Assembly (NCBI GenBank): GCA_029961685.1
Contig: JARWKL010000009.1
Coordinates: 13,883,237-13,947,236, forward strand
Source: Aristolochia californica
Taxonomy: Eukaryota; Streptophyta; Magnoliopsida; Piperales; Aristolochiaceae
DNA length: 64,000 nt
Direction: 5' to 3'
Each line of letters begins with the position of its first letter. Within the stretch, counting starts at the first letter, position 1. Positions 52,176-63,910 of this stretch are shown one piece after another. The position numbers and the translations under genes are program-made. The notes under the pieces are model-generated. The model made no database searches. It worked only from the letters and a program-made list of their open reading frames with translations, and had not been told where the DNA came from.

Positions 52176-53879
52176 CATGAGTAACGGGCCATATTTTTTG
52201 TAAGGAATGACTTTTGGGTGTGGATTCAACACTTAGTTAAAATTCCCTCGCCTCCCCTTTTTCCGATGATTGCAAAACCTGATACATAAAAACTAAAAAG
52301 AGGTTTAAATCCCTAAAAATTAAAGAAACTTTTTGGAAATATCTCTCTCTATAATTTTCCATTGTGCGTTTCCATTTTAGATGTATAGTTTTTTCTTAAA
52401 TCAAAACATGAGTTTTCACTTTTCCCTTCATCTCATAGACAAAACAGAGAATAGGTGACAACAAAATGAAAATTTTAGAGTTTCTGTACGGAAAAAATTT
52501 AAAGCAATAAAAAACGTAAGTAAAGAAAATTTATTCACACACCACAATGAACATAAAAGTTTTGTCATCCAAGTTTGGGAAATTCCACTAGAACAACAAC
52601 CCCAATAGCTTGGAATTTGATAAGAAAGAGATATTTCTACACATGCTTTAAAAAATGGATATGCATGCTTGAAACATGATAAAAATGCAAATGACCTATG
52701 GATCCAAACCTTTTAAAGAGAATTAATAGTTGCTCATTAAATTATCAAGTGAACGTTCGGGGGGATATTTAACCGAGTCAAACAAGCCATTATTTTGCCA
52801 ATTTACAAAAAGCTGACCTAAGGATCATTGATGATTGTAAACTGATTTATCATGCGTAACGGGCCATAAATTTGTAACAAATGACTTTTTGGTTGGAATT
52901 CAACACTCAATTAAAATTCCCTCGCCTCCCCTTTTCTCGACGATTGCAAAACCTGATATATGAAAACTAAAAAGAGGTTTAAATCTCTAAAAGTTACAGA
53001 AATTTTTTGGAAATATCTTTCTCCATAATTGTGCATTGTGCATTTCCATTTTAGATGTGTACATTTTTCTTAAATCAAAACTTGACTTTTCACTTATTCC
53101 TTCATCTCGTAGACAAAAAAGAGAATAGATGACAAGGAAATGAAAATTTTAGACTTTGTGTATGGAGAAAATTTAAAGTAATAACAAACGTAAGTAAAGA
53201 AAATTTATTCACACACCACAAATGAACACAAAAGTTTTGTCATCCAAGTTTGGGAAATTCCACTAGTTCAACAACCTCAATAGATTGGAATTTGATAAGA
53301 AAGAGATATTTCTACACATGCTTTAAAAAATGGATATGCATGCTTGAAACAAGTTAACGATGCAAATGACCTACGGATCCAAACCTTTTAAATAGAATAA
53401 AAATTTGCTCATTAAATTATCAAGTGAACGTGTGGTGAGATATTCAAGCGAGTCAAACAAGCCATTATTTTACCCATTTATATGAAGCTGACCTAACGAT
53501 CATTGATGATTTTAAAGTGATTTATCATGCGTAATGGCTGATATTTTTGTAAGGAATGACTTTTGGGTTGGGATTCAACACTCAACTAAAATTCCCTCGC
53601 CTCCCCTTTTCCCGATGATTGCAAAACCTGATATAAAAAAACTAAAAAGATTTTGAAATCCCTAAAAATTACATAAAATTTTTGGAAATATCTCTCTCTA
53701 TAATTTTTCATTGTACATTTCCATTTTAGATGTATACTTTTTTCTTAAATCAAAACTTGAGTTTTCACTTTTCCCTTCATCTCGTAGACAAAATAGAGAA
53801 TAGATGACAATGAAATGAAAATTTTAGAGTTTGAGTATGGAAAAAATTTAAAGCAATAAAAAATGTGAGTAAGGAAAAT

Positions 53880-55300
53880 TTATTCAAACACCACTTAAGA
53901 ACACAAAATTTTTTTCATCCAAGTTTGGGAAATTCCACTAGTTCAAAAACCCCATTAGATTGGAATTTGATAAGATAGAAATTTTTCTACACATGCTTTA
54001 AAAAATGGATATGCATGCTTGGAACATGTTAAAGATGGAAATTACCTATGGATCCAAACCTTTTAAAAAGAATAACAAACCGCTCAATGAAAACTCAAGT
54101 GAACCTGTGGTGGGATATTTAACCGAGTCAAACAAGCCATTATTTTGCTCATTTACAAAAAGCTGACCTAACGATCATTGATGATTGTAAACTGATTTAT
54201 CATGCGTAACAAACCATATTTTTTTAAGGAATGAATTTTGGGTTGGGATTCAACATCAGTTAAAATTCCCTAGCCTCCCCATTTCCCGACGAATGCAAAA
54301 CCTGATATATAAAAACTAAAAAAAGGTTCAAATCCCTAAAAATTACTGAAACTTTTTGGAATTATCTCTCTCTATAATTTTCTATTGTGCGTTTCCATTT
54401 TAGATGTATAATTTTTTCTTAAATAAAAACATGAGTTTTAACTTTTCCTTTCATCACGTAGACAAAACAGAGAATAGGTCACAACGAAAAGAAAATTTTA
54501 GAGTTTGGGTGTGGAAAAAATTTATTGCAAAAAAATCGTAAGTAAAGAATATTTATTCATACACCACAAATGAACACAAAAGTTTTGTCATCCAAGTTTG
54601 GGAAATTCCACTAGAACAACAACCCCAATAGCTTGGAATTTGATAAGAAAGAGATATTTCTACACGTGCTTTAAAAAATGGATATGCACGGTTGAAACAT
54701 GTTAAAGATGCAAATGACCTACGGATCCAAACCTTTTAAAGAGAATAAAAAGTAGATCATTAAATTATCAAGTGAACGTGCGGTGGGATATTTAACCAAG
54801 TCAAACAAGCCATTATTTTGCCCATTTAGAAAAAGCTGACGTAACGATCATTGATGAATGTAAACTGATTTATCATGCATAATGGGGCATATTTTTGTAA
54901 CGAATGACTTTTTGGTTGGGATTCAACACTCAGTTAAAATTCCCTCGCCGCCCCTTTTCTCGACGATTGAAAATCTGGTATATAAAAACTAAAAAGAGGT
55001 TTAAATCCCTAAAAATTACAGAAACGTTTTGGAAATATCTCTCTCCATATTTGTGGATTGTGCATTTCCAATTTAGATGTGTACATTTTTCTTAAATAAA
55101 AACTTGAGTTTTCACTTTTTCCTTCCATCTCGTAGACAAAAAAGAGAATAGATGACAACGAAATGAAAATTTTAGACTTTCTGTATGGAGAAAATTTAAA
55201 GCAATAACAAATATAAGTAAATAAAATTTATTCACACACCGCAAATGAACACAAAAGTTTTGTCATCCAAGTTTCTAAAATTCCACTAGTTCAACAACCT
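53880..55300 (+). repeat. Left member of an 8.6-kb-spaced paralogous pair
   Basis: This ~1.4-kb stretch matches 62,490-63,910 at a shift of about 8606-8609 bp. Shared private markers are 'ccacttaagaa', 'ccccattaga', 'ctcaatgaaaactcaag', 'gtgaacctg', 'aaagaatatttattca', 'aacaaatat' followed by 'agtaaataaaa', and 'acaccgcaaatgaac'. The intervening monomers do not carry this set. The spacing is about 13 monomers, comparable to the 13-mer period in the HOR domain, but the sequences are different. Confidence 0.8.
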
Positions 55301-55999
55301 CAATAGATTGGAATTTGATAAGAAAGACATTTTTCTACACATGCTTTAAAAAATGGATATGCTTGCTTGGAACATGTTAAAGATGGAAATGACCTATGGA
55401 TCCAAACCTTTTAAAAAGAATAACAAACCGCTCATTGAATTCTCGAGTGAACGTGCGGTGGGATATTTAACCGAGTCAAAGAAGCCATTATTTTGCCCAT
55501 TTACAAAAAGCTGACCTAATGTTGACTGATGATTGTAAACTGATTTATCATGTGTAACGGGCCATATTTTTGTAAGGAATGACTTTTGGGTTGGGATTCA
55601 ACACTCAGTTAAAATTCCCTCGCTTCCCCTTTTCTTGACGATTGCAAAACCTGATACATAAAAACTAAAAAGAGGTTTAAATCCCTAAAAATTATAGAAA
55701 CCTTTAGGAAATATCTCTCTCCATAATTTTCCATTGTGCGTTTCAGTTTTAGATGTATACTTTTTTTTTAAATCAAAACATGAGTTTTCACTTTTCCCTT
55801 CATCTCGTAGGCAAAACAGAGAATAGGTGACGACGAAAAGAAAATTTTATTGTTTGTGTATGGAAAAAATTTAAAGCAAAAAAAAACGTATGTATAGAAA
55901 ATTTATTCACACACCACAAATGAACACCAAAGTTTAGTCATCCAAGTTTGGGAAATTCCACTAGAACAACAACCCCAATAGCTTGGAATTTGATAACAA

Positions 56000-57025
56000 A
56001 GAGATATTTCTACACATGCTTTAAAAAATGGATATGCATGGTCGAAACATGTTAAAGATGCAAATGACCTATGGATCCAAACCTTTTAAAGAGAATAAAA
56101 AGTTGTTCATTAAAATATCAAGTGAACGTGCGGTGGGATATTTAACCGAGTCAAACAAGCCATTATTTTGCCCATTTCCAAAAAGCTGACCTAACGATCA
56201 TTGATGATTGTAAAGTGATTTATCTTGCGTAACGGGCCATATTTTTGTAACAAATGACTTTTTGGTTGGGATTCAACACTCAGTTAAAATTCCCTCGTCT
56301 CCCCTTTTCTCGACGATTGCAAAACCTGATATATAAAAACTAAAACGAGGTTTTAGTCCTTAAAAATTACAGAAACATTTTGGAAATATGTCTCTCCATA
56401 TATGAGCATTGTGCATTTCCATTTCAGATGTGTACATTTTTCTTAAATCAAAACTTGAGTTTTCACTTTTTCCTTCATCTCGTAGACAAAAAAGAGAATA
56501 GATGACAACGAAATGAAAATTTTAGACTTTGTGTATGGAGAAAATTTATAGCAATAACAAACGTAAGTAAAGAAAATTTATTCACACACCAAAAATGAAC
56601 ACAAAATTTTTGTCATCCAAGTTTGGGTAATTCTACTAGTTCAACAACCTCAATAGATTGGAATTTGATAAGAAAGAGATTTTTCTACACATGCTTTAAA
56701 AAATGGATATGGATGCTTGGAACATGTTAAATATGCAAATGACCTATGGATCCAAACCTTTTAAAGAGATTAAAAAGTTGCTCATTAAATTCTCAAGTGA
56801 ACGTGCGGTGGGATATTTAACCGAGTCAAACAAGCCATTATTTTGCCCATTTACTAAAAGCTGACCTAACGATCATTCATGATTGTAAACTGATTTATCA
56901 TGCATAATGGGCCATATTTTTGTAAGGAATGACTTTTGGGTTGGGATTCAACACTCAGTTAAAATTCCCTCGCCTCCCCTTTACCCGACGAATGCAAAAC
57001 CTGATATATAAAAACTAAAAAGAGG
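56000..57025 (+). repeat. Left copy of a 2021-bp-spaced trimer duplication
   Basis: This ~1.03-kb stretch is almost identical to 58,021-59,046. Shared private markers are 'atgcatggtcgaaac', 'tttatcttgcg', 'ccctcgtctcccc', 'gaggttttagtcc', 'catatatgagc', 'ttcagatgtgtac', 'caaaaatgaac', 'gggtaattctac' and 'gatcattcatgattg'. Confidence 0.87.
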
Positions 57026-58020
57026 TTTAAATCCCTAAAAATTTAAGAAACTTTTTGGAAATATCTCTCTATATTTTTCCATTGTGCGTTTCCATTTTGG
57101 ATGTATACTTTTTTCTTAAATCAAAACATGTGTTTTCACTTTTCCCTTCATCTCGTAGACAAAACAGAGAATAGGTGACAACGAAATGAAAATTTTAGAG
57201 TTTGTGTACGGAAAAAATTTAAAGCAATAAAAAACGTAAGTAAAGAAAATTTATTCACACACCACAAATGAACACAAAAGTTTTGTCATGCAAGTTTGGG
57301 AAATTCCACTAGAACAACAACCCCAATAGCTTGGAATTTGATAAGAAAGAGATATTTCTACAGATGCTTTAAAAACTGGATATGCATGCTTGAAACATGT
57401 TCAAGATGCAAATGACCTAAGGATCCAAACCGTTTAAAGAGAATAAAAAGTTGCTCATTAAATTATCAAGTGAACGTGCGGTGGAATATTTAACCAAGTC
57501 AAACAAGCCATTATTTTGCCCATTTAAAAAAAGCTGACCTAACAATCATTGATGATTGTAAACTGATTTATCATGCGTAACGGGCCATTTTTTTCTAACA
57601 AATGACTTTTTGGTTGGGATTCAATACTCAGTTAAAATTCCCACGCCTCCCCTTTTCTCGACGATTGAAAAACCTGATATACAAAAAGTAAAAAGAGGTT
57701 TAAATCCCTAAATATTATGGAAACTTTTTGGAAATATCTCTCCATATTTGTGTATTGTGCATTTCCATTTTAGATGTGTACATTTTTCTTAAATGAATAC
57801 TTGAGTTTTCACTTTTTCCTTCATCTCGTAGAAAAAACAGAGAATAGATGACAACGAAAGGAAAATTTGAGAGTTTGTGTATGGAAAGAATTTAAAGTAA
57901 TAAAGAACGTAAGTAAAGAAAATTTATTCACACACCACAAATGAACACAAAAGTTTTGTCATCCAAGTTTGGGAAATTCCACTAGCACAACAACCCCAAT
58001 AGCTTGGAATTTGATAAAAC

Positions 58021-59046
58021 AGAGATATTTCTACACATGCTTTAAAAAATGGATATGCATGGTCGAAACATGTTAAAGATGCAAATGACCTATGGATCCA
58101 AACCTTTTAAAGAGAATAAAAAGTTGTTCATTAAAATATCAAGTGAACGTGCGGTGGGATATTTAACCGAGTCAAACAAGCCATTATTTTGCCCATTTCC
58201 AAAAAGCTGACCTAACGATCATTGATGATTGTAAAGTGATTTATCTTGCGTAACGGGCCATATTTTTGTAACAAATGACTTTTTGGTTGGGATTCAACAC
58301 TCAGTTAAAATTCCCTCGTCTCCCCTTTTCTCGACGATTGCAAAACCTGATATATAAAAACTAAAATGAGGTTTTAGTCCTTAAAAATTACAGAAACTTT
58401 TTGGAAATATGTCTCTCCATATATGAGCATTGTGCATTTCCATTTCAGATGTGTACATTTTTCTTAAATCAAAACTTGAGTTTTCACTTTTTCCTTCATC
58501 TCGTAGACAAAAAAGAGAATAGATGACAACGAAATGAAAATTTTAGACTTTGTGTATGGAGAAAATTTATAGCAATAACAAACGTAAGTAAAGAAAATTT
58601 ATTCACACACCAAAAATGAACACAAAATTTTTGTCATCCAAGTTTGGGTAATTCTACTAGTTCAACAACCTCAATAGATTGGAATTTGATAAGAAAGAGA
58701 TTTTTCTACACATGCTTTAAAAAATGGATATGCATGCTTGGAACATGTTAAAGATGCAAATGACCTATGGATCCAAACCTTTTAAACAGATTAAAAAGTT
58801 GCTCATTAAATTCTCAAGTGAACGTGCGGTGGGATATTTAACCGAGTCAAACAAGCCATTATTTTGCCCATTTACTAAAAGCTGACCTAACGATCATTCA
58901 TGATTGTAAACTGATTTATCATGCATAATGGGCCATATTTTTGTAAGGAATGACTTTTGGGTTGGGATTCAACACTCAGTTAAAATTCCCTCGCCTCCCC
59001 TTTACCCGACGAATGCAAAACCTGATATATAAAAACTCAAAAGAGG
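58021..59046 (+). repeat. Right copy of the 2021-bp-spaced trimer duplication
   Basis: This is the partner of 56,000-57,025 with the same markers in order. The left limit lies in the A-to-B hybrid monomer that starts at 57773 ('gatgtgtac' and 'gaatagatgac', then 'gagagtttgtg' and 'cacaacaacccc'), consistent with an exchange breakpoint in or near it. The right limit is near 59,046, where 'aaaactcaaaagagg' begins to differ. Confidence 0.87.
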
Positions 59047-60260
59047 TTTAAACCCCTAAAAATTATAGAAACATTTAGTAAATCTCTCTCTCCATATTTC
59101 TGCATTGTGCATTTCCTTTTTAGATGTGTACATTTTTCTTAAATCAAAACTTGAGATTTCACTTTTTCCTTCATCTCGTAGACAAAAAAGAGAATAGATG
59201 ACAACGAAATGAAAATTTTAGACTTTGTGTATGGAGAAAATTTAAAGCAATAACAAACGTAAGTAAAGAAAATTTATTCACACACCACAAATGAACACAA
59301 AATTTTTTTCAACCAAGTTTGGAAAATTCCACTAGTTCAACAACCCCAATAGATTGGAATTTGACAAGAAAGAGATTTTTCTACACATGCTTTAAATAAT
59401 TGATATGCATGCTTGAAGCATGTTAAAGATGCAAATGAGCTATGGATCCCTACCATTTAAAGAGATTAACAAACTGCTCATTTAATTCTCAAGTGAACGT
59501 GCGGTGGGATATTTAACCGAGTCAAACAAGTCATTATTTTGCCCACTTACAAAAAGCTGACCAAACGATTATTGATGATTGTAAAGTTATTTATCATGTG
59601 TAACGGGCCATATTTTATGTAAGGAATGACTTTTGGGTTGGGATTCAACACTCAGTTAAATATCCCTCGTCTCCCCTTTTTCCTGACGATTGCAGAACCT
59701 GATATATAAAAACTAAAAAGAGGTTTAAATCCCTAAAAATTACATAAACTTTTTGGAAATATCTCTCTCTATAATTTTCCATTGTGCGTTTCCATTTTTG
59801 ATGTATACATTTTTCTTAAATCAAAACCTGAGTTTTCACTTTTCCCTTCATCTCATAGACAGAACAGAGAATAGGTGACAACGAAATGAAAATTTTAGAG
59901 TTTGTGTATGGAAAAAATTTAAAGCAATAAAAAACGTAAGTAAAGAAAATTTTTTCACACACCACAATGAACACAAAAGTTTTGTCATCTAAGTTTGGGA
60001 AATTCCACTAGAACAACAACCCCAATAGCATGGAAATTGATCAGAAAGAGATATTTCCACACATGCTTTAAAAAATGGATATGCATGCTTGAGACATGTG
60101 AAAGATGCAAATGACCTATGGATCCAAACCTTTTAAAGAGAACAAATAGTTGCTCATTAAATTATCAAGTGAACGTACGGTGGGATATTTAACCGAGTAA
60201 AACAAGCCATTATTTTGCCCATTTACAAAAAGCTGACATAACGAACATTGATGATTGTAA

Positions 60261-60292
60261 ACTGATTTATCATGTAACTAATTTATCATGCG
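60261..60292 (+). repeat. 16-bp tandem duplication
   Basis: 'actgatttatcatgta' is followed at once by 'actaatttatcatgcgta', adding about 16 bp so that this monomer is 690 bp. It is simple local slippage or a patch duplication inside the conserved block just before 'acgggcc'. Confidence 0.87.
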
Positions 60293-60489
60293 TAACGGGC
60301 CATATTTTTGTAACGAATGACTTTTTGGTTGGGATTCAACACTCAGTTAAAATTCCCTCGCCTCCCCTTTTCTCATCAATTGCAAAACCTGTTATATAAA
60401 AAATAAAAAGAGGTTTAAATCCCTAAAAATTACAGAAACTTTTAGGAAATATCTCTCTCCATATTTGAGCATTGTGCATTTCCATTTTA

Positions 60490-60987
60490 GATGTGTACAT
60501 TTTTCTTAAATCAAAACTTGAGTTTTCACTTTTTCCTTCATCTCATAGACAAAAAAGAGAATAGATGACAAGGAAATGAAAATTTTAGACTTTGTGTATG
60601 GAGAAAATTTAAAGCAATAACAAACGTAAGTAAAGACAATTTATTCACACACCACTAATGAACACAAAATTTCTGTCATCCAAGTTTGGGAAATTCCACT
60701 AGTTCAACAACCCCATTAGATTGGAATTTGATAAGAAAGAAATTTTTCTACACATGCTTTAAACTTATTTATAAACTTATTTATCGTGCGCAACGGGCCA
60801 TATTTGTGTCACGAATGACTTTTTGGTTGGGATTCGACACTCAGTTAAAATTCCCTTGCCTTGCCTTTTCTCGACGATTGCAAAACCGGATATATAAAAA
60901 CTAAAAAGAGGTTTAAATCCCTAAAACTTACAGAAACTTTTTGGAAATATCTCTCTCCATATTTGTGCATTGTGCATTTCCATTTTA
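60490..60987 (+). repeat. Deleted A/C monomer (498 bp) with 12-bp direct repeat at the scar
   Basis: About 189 bp is missing between 'cacatgcttt' and the normal 'gtaaacttatttat' region. The lost part includes the GGATCC site and the 'gtgcggtgggat' block. At the scar 'aaacttatttat' is present twice in tandem (60,761-60,772 and 60,773-60,784). Template-switch or filler repair at the break is inferred from this small duplication. Confidence 0.85.
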
Positions 60988-61515
60988 GGTGTTTACTTTT
61001 TTCTTAAATCAAAACTTGAGTTTTCACTTTTCCCTTCATCTCGTAGACAAAACAGAGAATAGATGACAACGAAATGCATATTGTAGACTTTGTGTGTAGA
61101 AAAAATTTAAAGCAATAAAAAACGTAAGTAAGGAAAATTTATTCACACGCCACAAATGAACACAAAAGTTTTGTCATCCAAGTTTGGGAAATTCCACTAG
61201 TTCAACAACCCCAATAGATTGGAATTTGATAAGAAAGAGGATTTTCTACACATGCTTTAAAAAAGGGATATGTATGCTTGAAACATGTTAAAGATGCAAA
61301 TGAGCTATGGATCCAAACCTTTAAAGAGAATAACAAACCGCTCATTTAATTCTCAAGTGAACGTGCGGTGGGATATTTAACCGAGTCAAACAAGCCATTA
61401 TTTTGCCCATTTACAAAAAGCTGACCTAACGATCATTGATGATTGTAAACGGATTTATCATGCGTAACGGGCCATATTTTTGTAAGGAATGACTTTTGGG
61501 TTGAGATTCAACACT

Positions 61516-62050
61516 TAGTTAAAATTCCCTCGCCTCCCCTTTTCCCGACGAATGCAAAACCTGATATATAAAAACTAAAAAGAGGTTTATATCCCTAAAA
61601 ATTATAGAAACTTTTTGGAAATATCTCTCTCTATAATTTTCCATTGTGCGTTTCCTTTTAAGATGTATACTTTTTTCTTAAATCAAAACATGTGTTTTCA
61701 CTTTTTCCTTCATCTCGTAGACAAAACAGAGAATAGGTGACAACGAAATGAAAATTTTAGAGTTTGGGTATGGAAAAAATTTAAAGCAATAAAAAACGTA
61801 AGTAAAGAAAATTTATTCTCACACCACAAATGAACACAAAAGTTTTGTCATCCAAGTTTGGGAAATTCCACTAGAACAACAACCCCAATAGCTTGGAATT
61901 TAATAAGAAAGAGATATTTCTACACATGCTTTAAAAAATGGATATGCATGCTTGAAACATGTTAAAGATGCAAATGACCTATGGATCCAAACCTTTTAAA
62001 GAGAATAAAAATTTTTTCATTAAAATATCAAGTGAACGTGCGGTGGGATA
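61516..62050 (+). repeat. Segment nearly identical to 21,480-22,020 (40-kb spacing)
   Basis: The two loci share 'cacttagttaaaattcc', 'gaggtttatatccc', 'aaattatagaaac', 'ttccttttaagatgtatac', 'catgtgttttcac', 'gagtttgggtatgg', 'ttattctcacaccac' and 'aatttaataagaaag' in the same order at a shift of 40,036 bp. The following part (about 62,050-62,470) instead resembles 56.2-56.6 kb ('tttatcttgcg', 'ccctcgtctcccc', 'catatatgagc'). The unit is therefore a mosaic of two sources. Confidence 0.82.
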
Positions 62051-62489
62051 TTTAACCGAGTCAAACAAGCCATTATTTTGCCCATTTACAAAAAGCTGAC
62101 CTAACGATCATTGACGATTGTAAATTGATTTATCTTGCGTAACTGGCCATATTTTTGTAACAAATAACTTTTTGGTTGGGATTCAACACTCAGTTAAAAT
62201 TCCCTCGTCTCCCCTTTTCTCGACGATTGCAAAACCTGATATATAAAAACGAAAAAGCGGTTTAAATCCCAAAAAATTACAGAAACTTTTTGGAAATATC
62301 TCTCTCCATATATGAGCATTGTGCATTTCAATTTCAGTTGTGTACATTTTTCTTAAATCAAAACTTGAGTTTTCACTTTTTCCTTCATCTCGTAGACAAA
62401 AAAGAGAATAGTTGACAATGAAATAAAATTTTTAGACTTTGTGTATGGAGAAAATTTATAGCAATAACAAACGTAAGTAAAGAAAATTT

Positions 62490-63910
62490 ATTCACACACC
62501 ACTTAAGAATACAAAAGTTTTTTCATCCAAGTTTGGGAAATTCCACTAGTTCAACAACCCCATTAGATGGGAATTTGATAAGAAAGAGATTTTTCTACAC
62601 ATGCTTTAAAAAATGGATATGCATGCTTGGAATATGTTAAAGATAGAAATGACCTATGGATCCAAACCTTTTAAAAAGAATAACAAACCGCTCAATGAAA
62701 ACTCAAGTGAACCTGCTGGGGGATATTTAACCGAGTCAAACAAGCCATTATTTTGCCCATTTACAAAAAGCTGACCTAACGATCAATGATGATTGTAAAC
62801 AGATTTATCATGCGTAACAGGCGATATTTTTGTAAGGAATGACTTTCGGGTCGGGATTCAACACTCAGTTAAAATTCCCTCGCTTCCCCATTTCCCGACG
62901 AATGCAAAACCTGATATATAAAAGCTAAAAAGAGGTTTAAATCCCTAAAAATTACAGAGACTTTTTGGAATTATCTCTCTCTATAATTTTCCATTGTGCG
63001 TTTCCATTTTAGATGTATACTTTTTTCTTAAATCAAAACATAAGTTTTAACTTTTCCCTTCATCTCGTAGACAAAACAAAGAATAGGTGACAACGAAATG
63101 AAAATTTTAGTGTTTGAGTATGGAAAAAATTTATAGCAATAAAAAACGTAAGTAAAGAATATTTATTCACACACCACAAATGAACACAAAACTTTTGTTA
63201 TCCAAGTTTGGAAAATTCCACGAGAACAACAACCCCAATAGCTTGGAATTTAATAAGAAAGTGATATTTCTACACATGCTTTAAAAAATGGATATGCACG
63301 CTTGAAACAAGTTAAAGATGCAAATGACCTATGGATCCAAACCTTTTAAAGAGAATAAAAAGTTGCACATTAAATTATCAAATGAACATGGGATATTTAA
63401 CCGAGTCAAACAAGCCATTATTTTGCCCATTTACAAAAAGCTGACCTAACGATAATTGATGATTGTAAACTGATTTATCATGCGTAACGGGCCATATTTT
63501 TGTAACGAATGACTTTTTGGTTGGGATTCAACACTAAGTTAAAATTCCCTCGTCTCCCCTTTTCTCGACGATTGCAAAACGAGATATATAAAAACTAAAA
63601 AGAGGTTTAAATCATTAAAAATTACCGAAACTTTTTGGAAATATCTCTCTCCATATTTGTGCGTTGTGCATTTCCATTTTAGATGTGTACATTTTTCATA
63701 AATCAAAACTTGAGTTTTCACTTTTTCCTTCATCTCGTAGACAAATAAGAGAATAGATGACAACGAAATAAAAATTTTACACTTTGTGTATGGAGAAAAT
63801 TTAAAGCAATAACAAATATTAGTAAATAAAATTTACTCACACACCGCAAATGAACAAAAAAATTTTGTCATCCAAGTTTGGGAAATTCCACCAGTTCAAC
63901 AACCTCAATA
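62490..63910 (+). repeat. Right member of the 8.6-kb-spaced paralogous pair
   Basis: This is the partner of 53,880-55,300 with the same private markers in order across the A/C, B and A monomers at 62337, 63012 and 63682. The match continues nearly to the right edge of the window, so the true extent may be longer. Confidence 0.8.
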
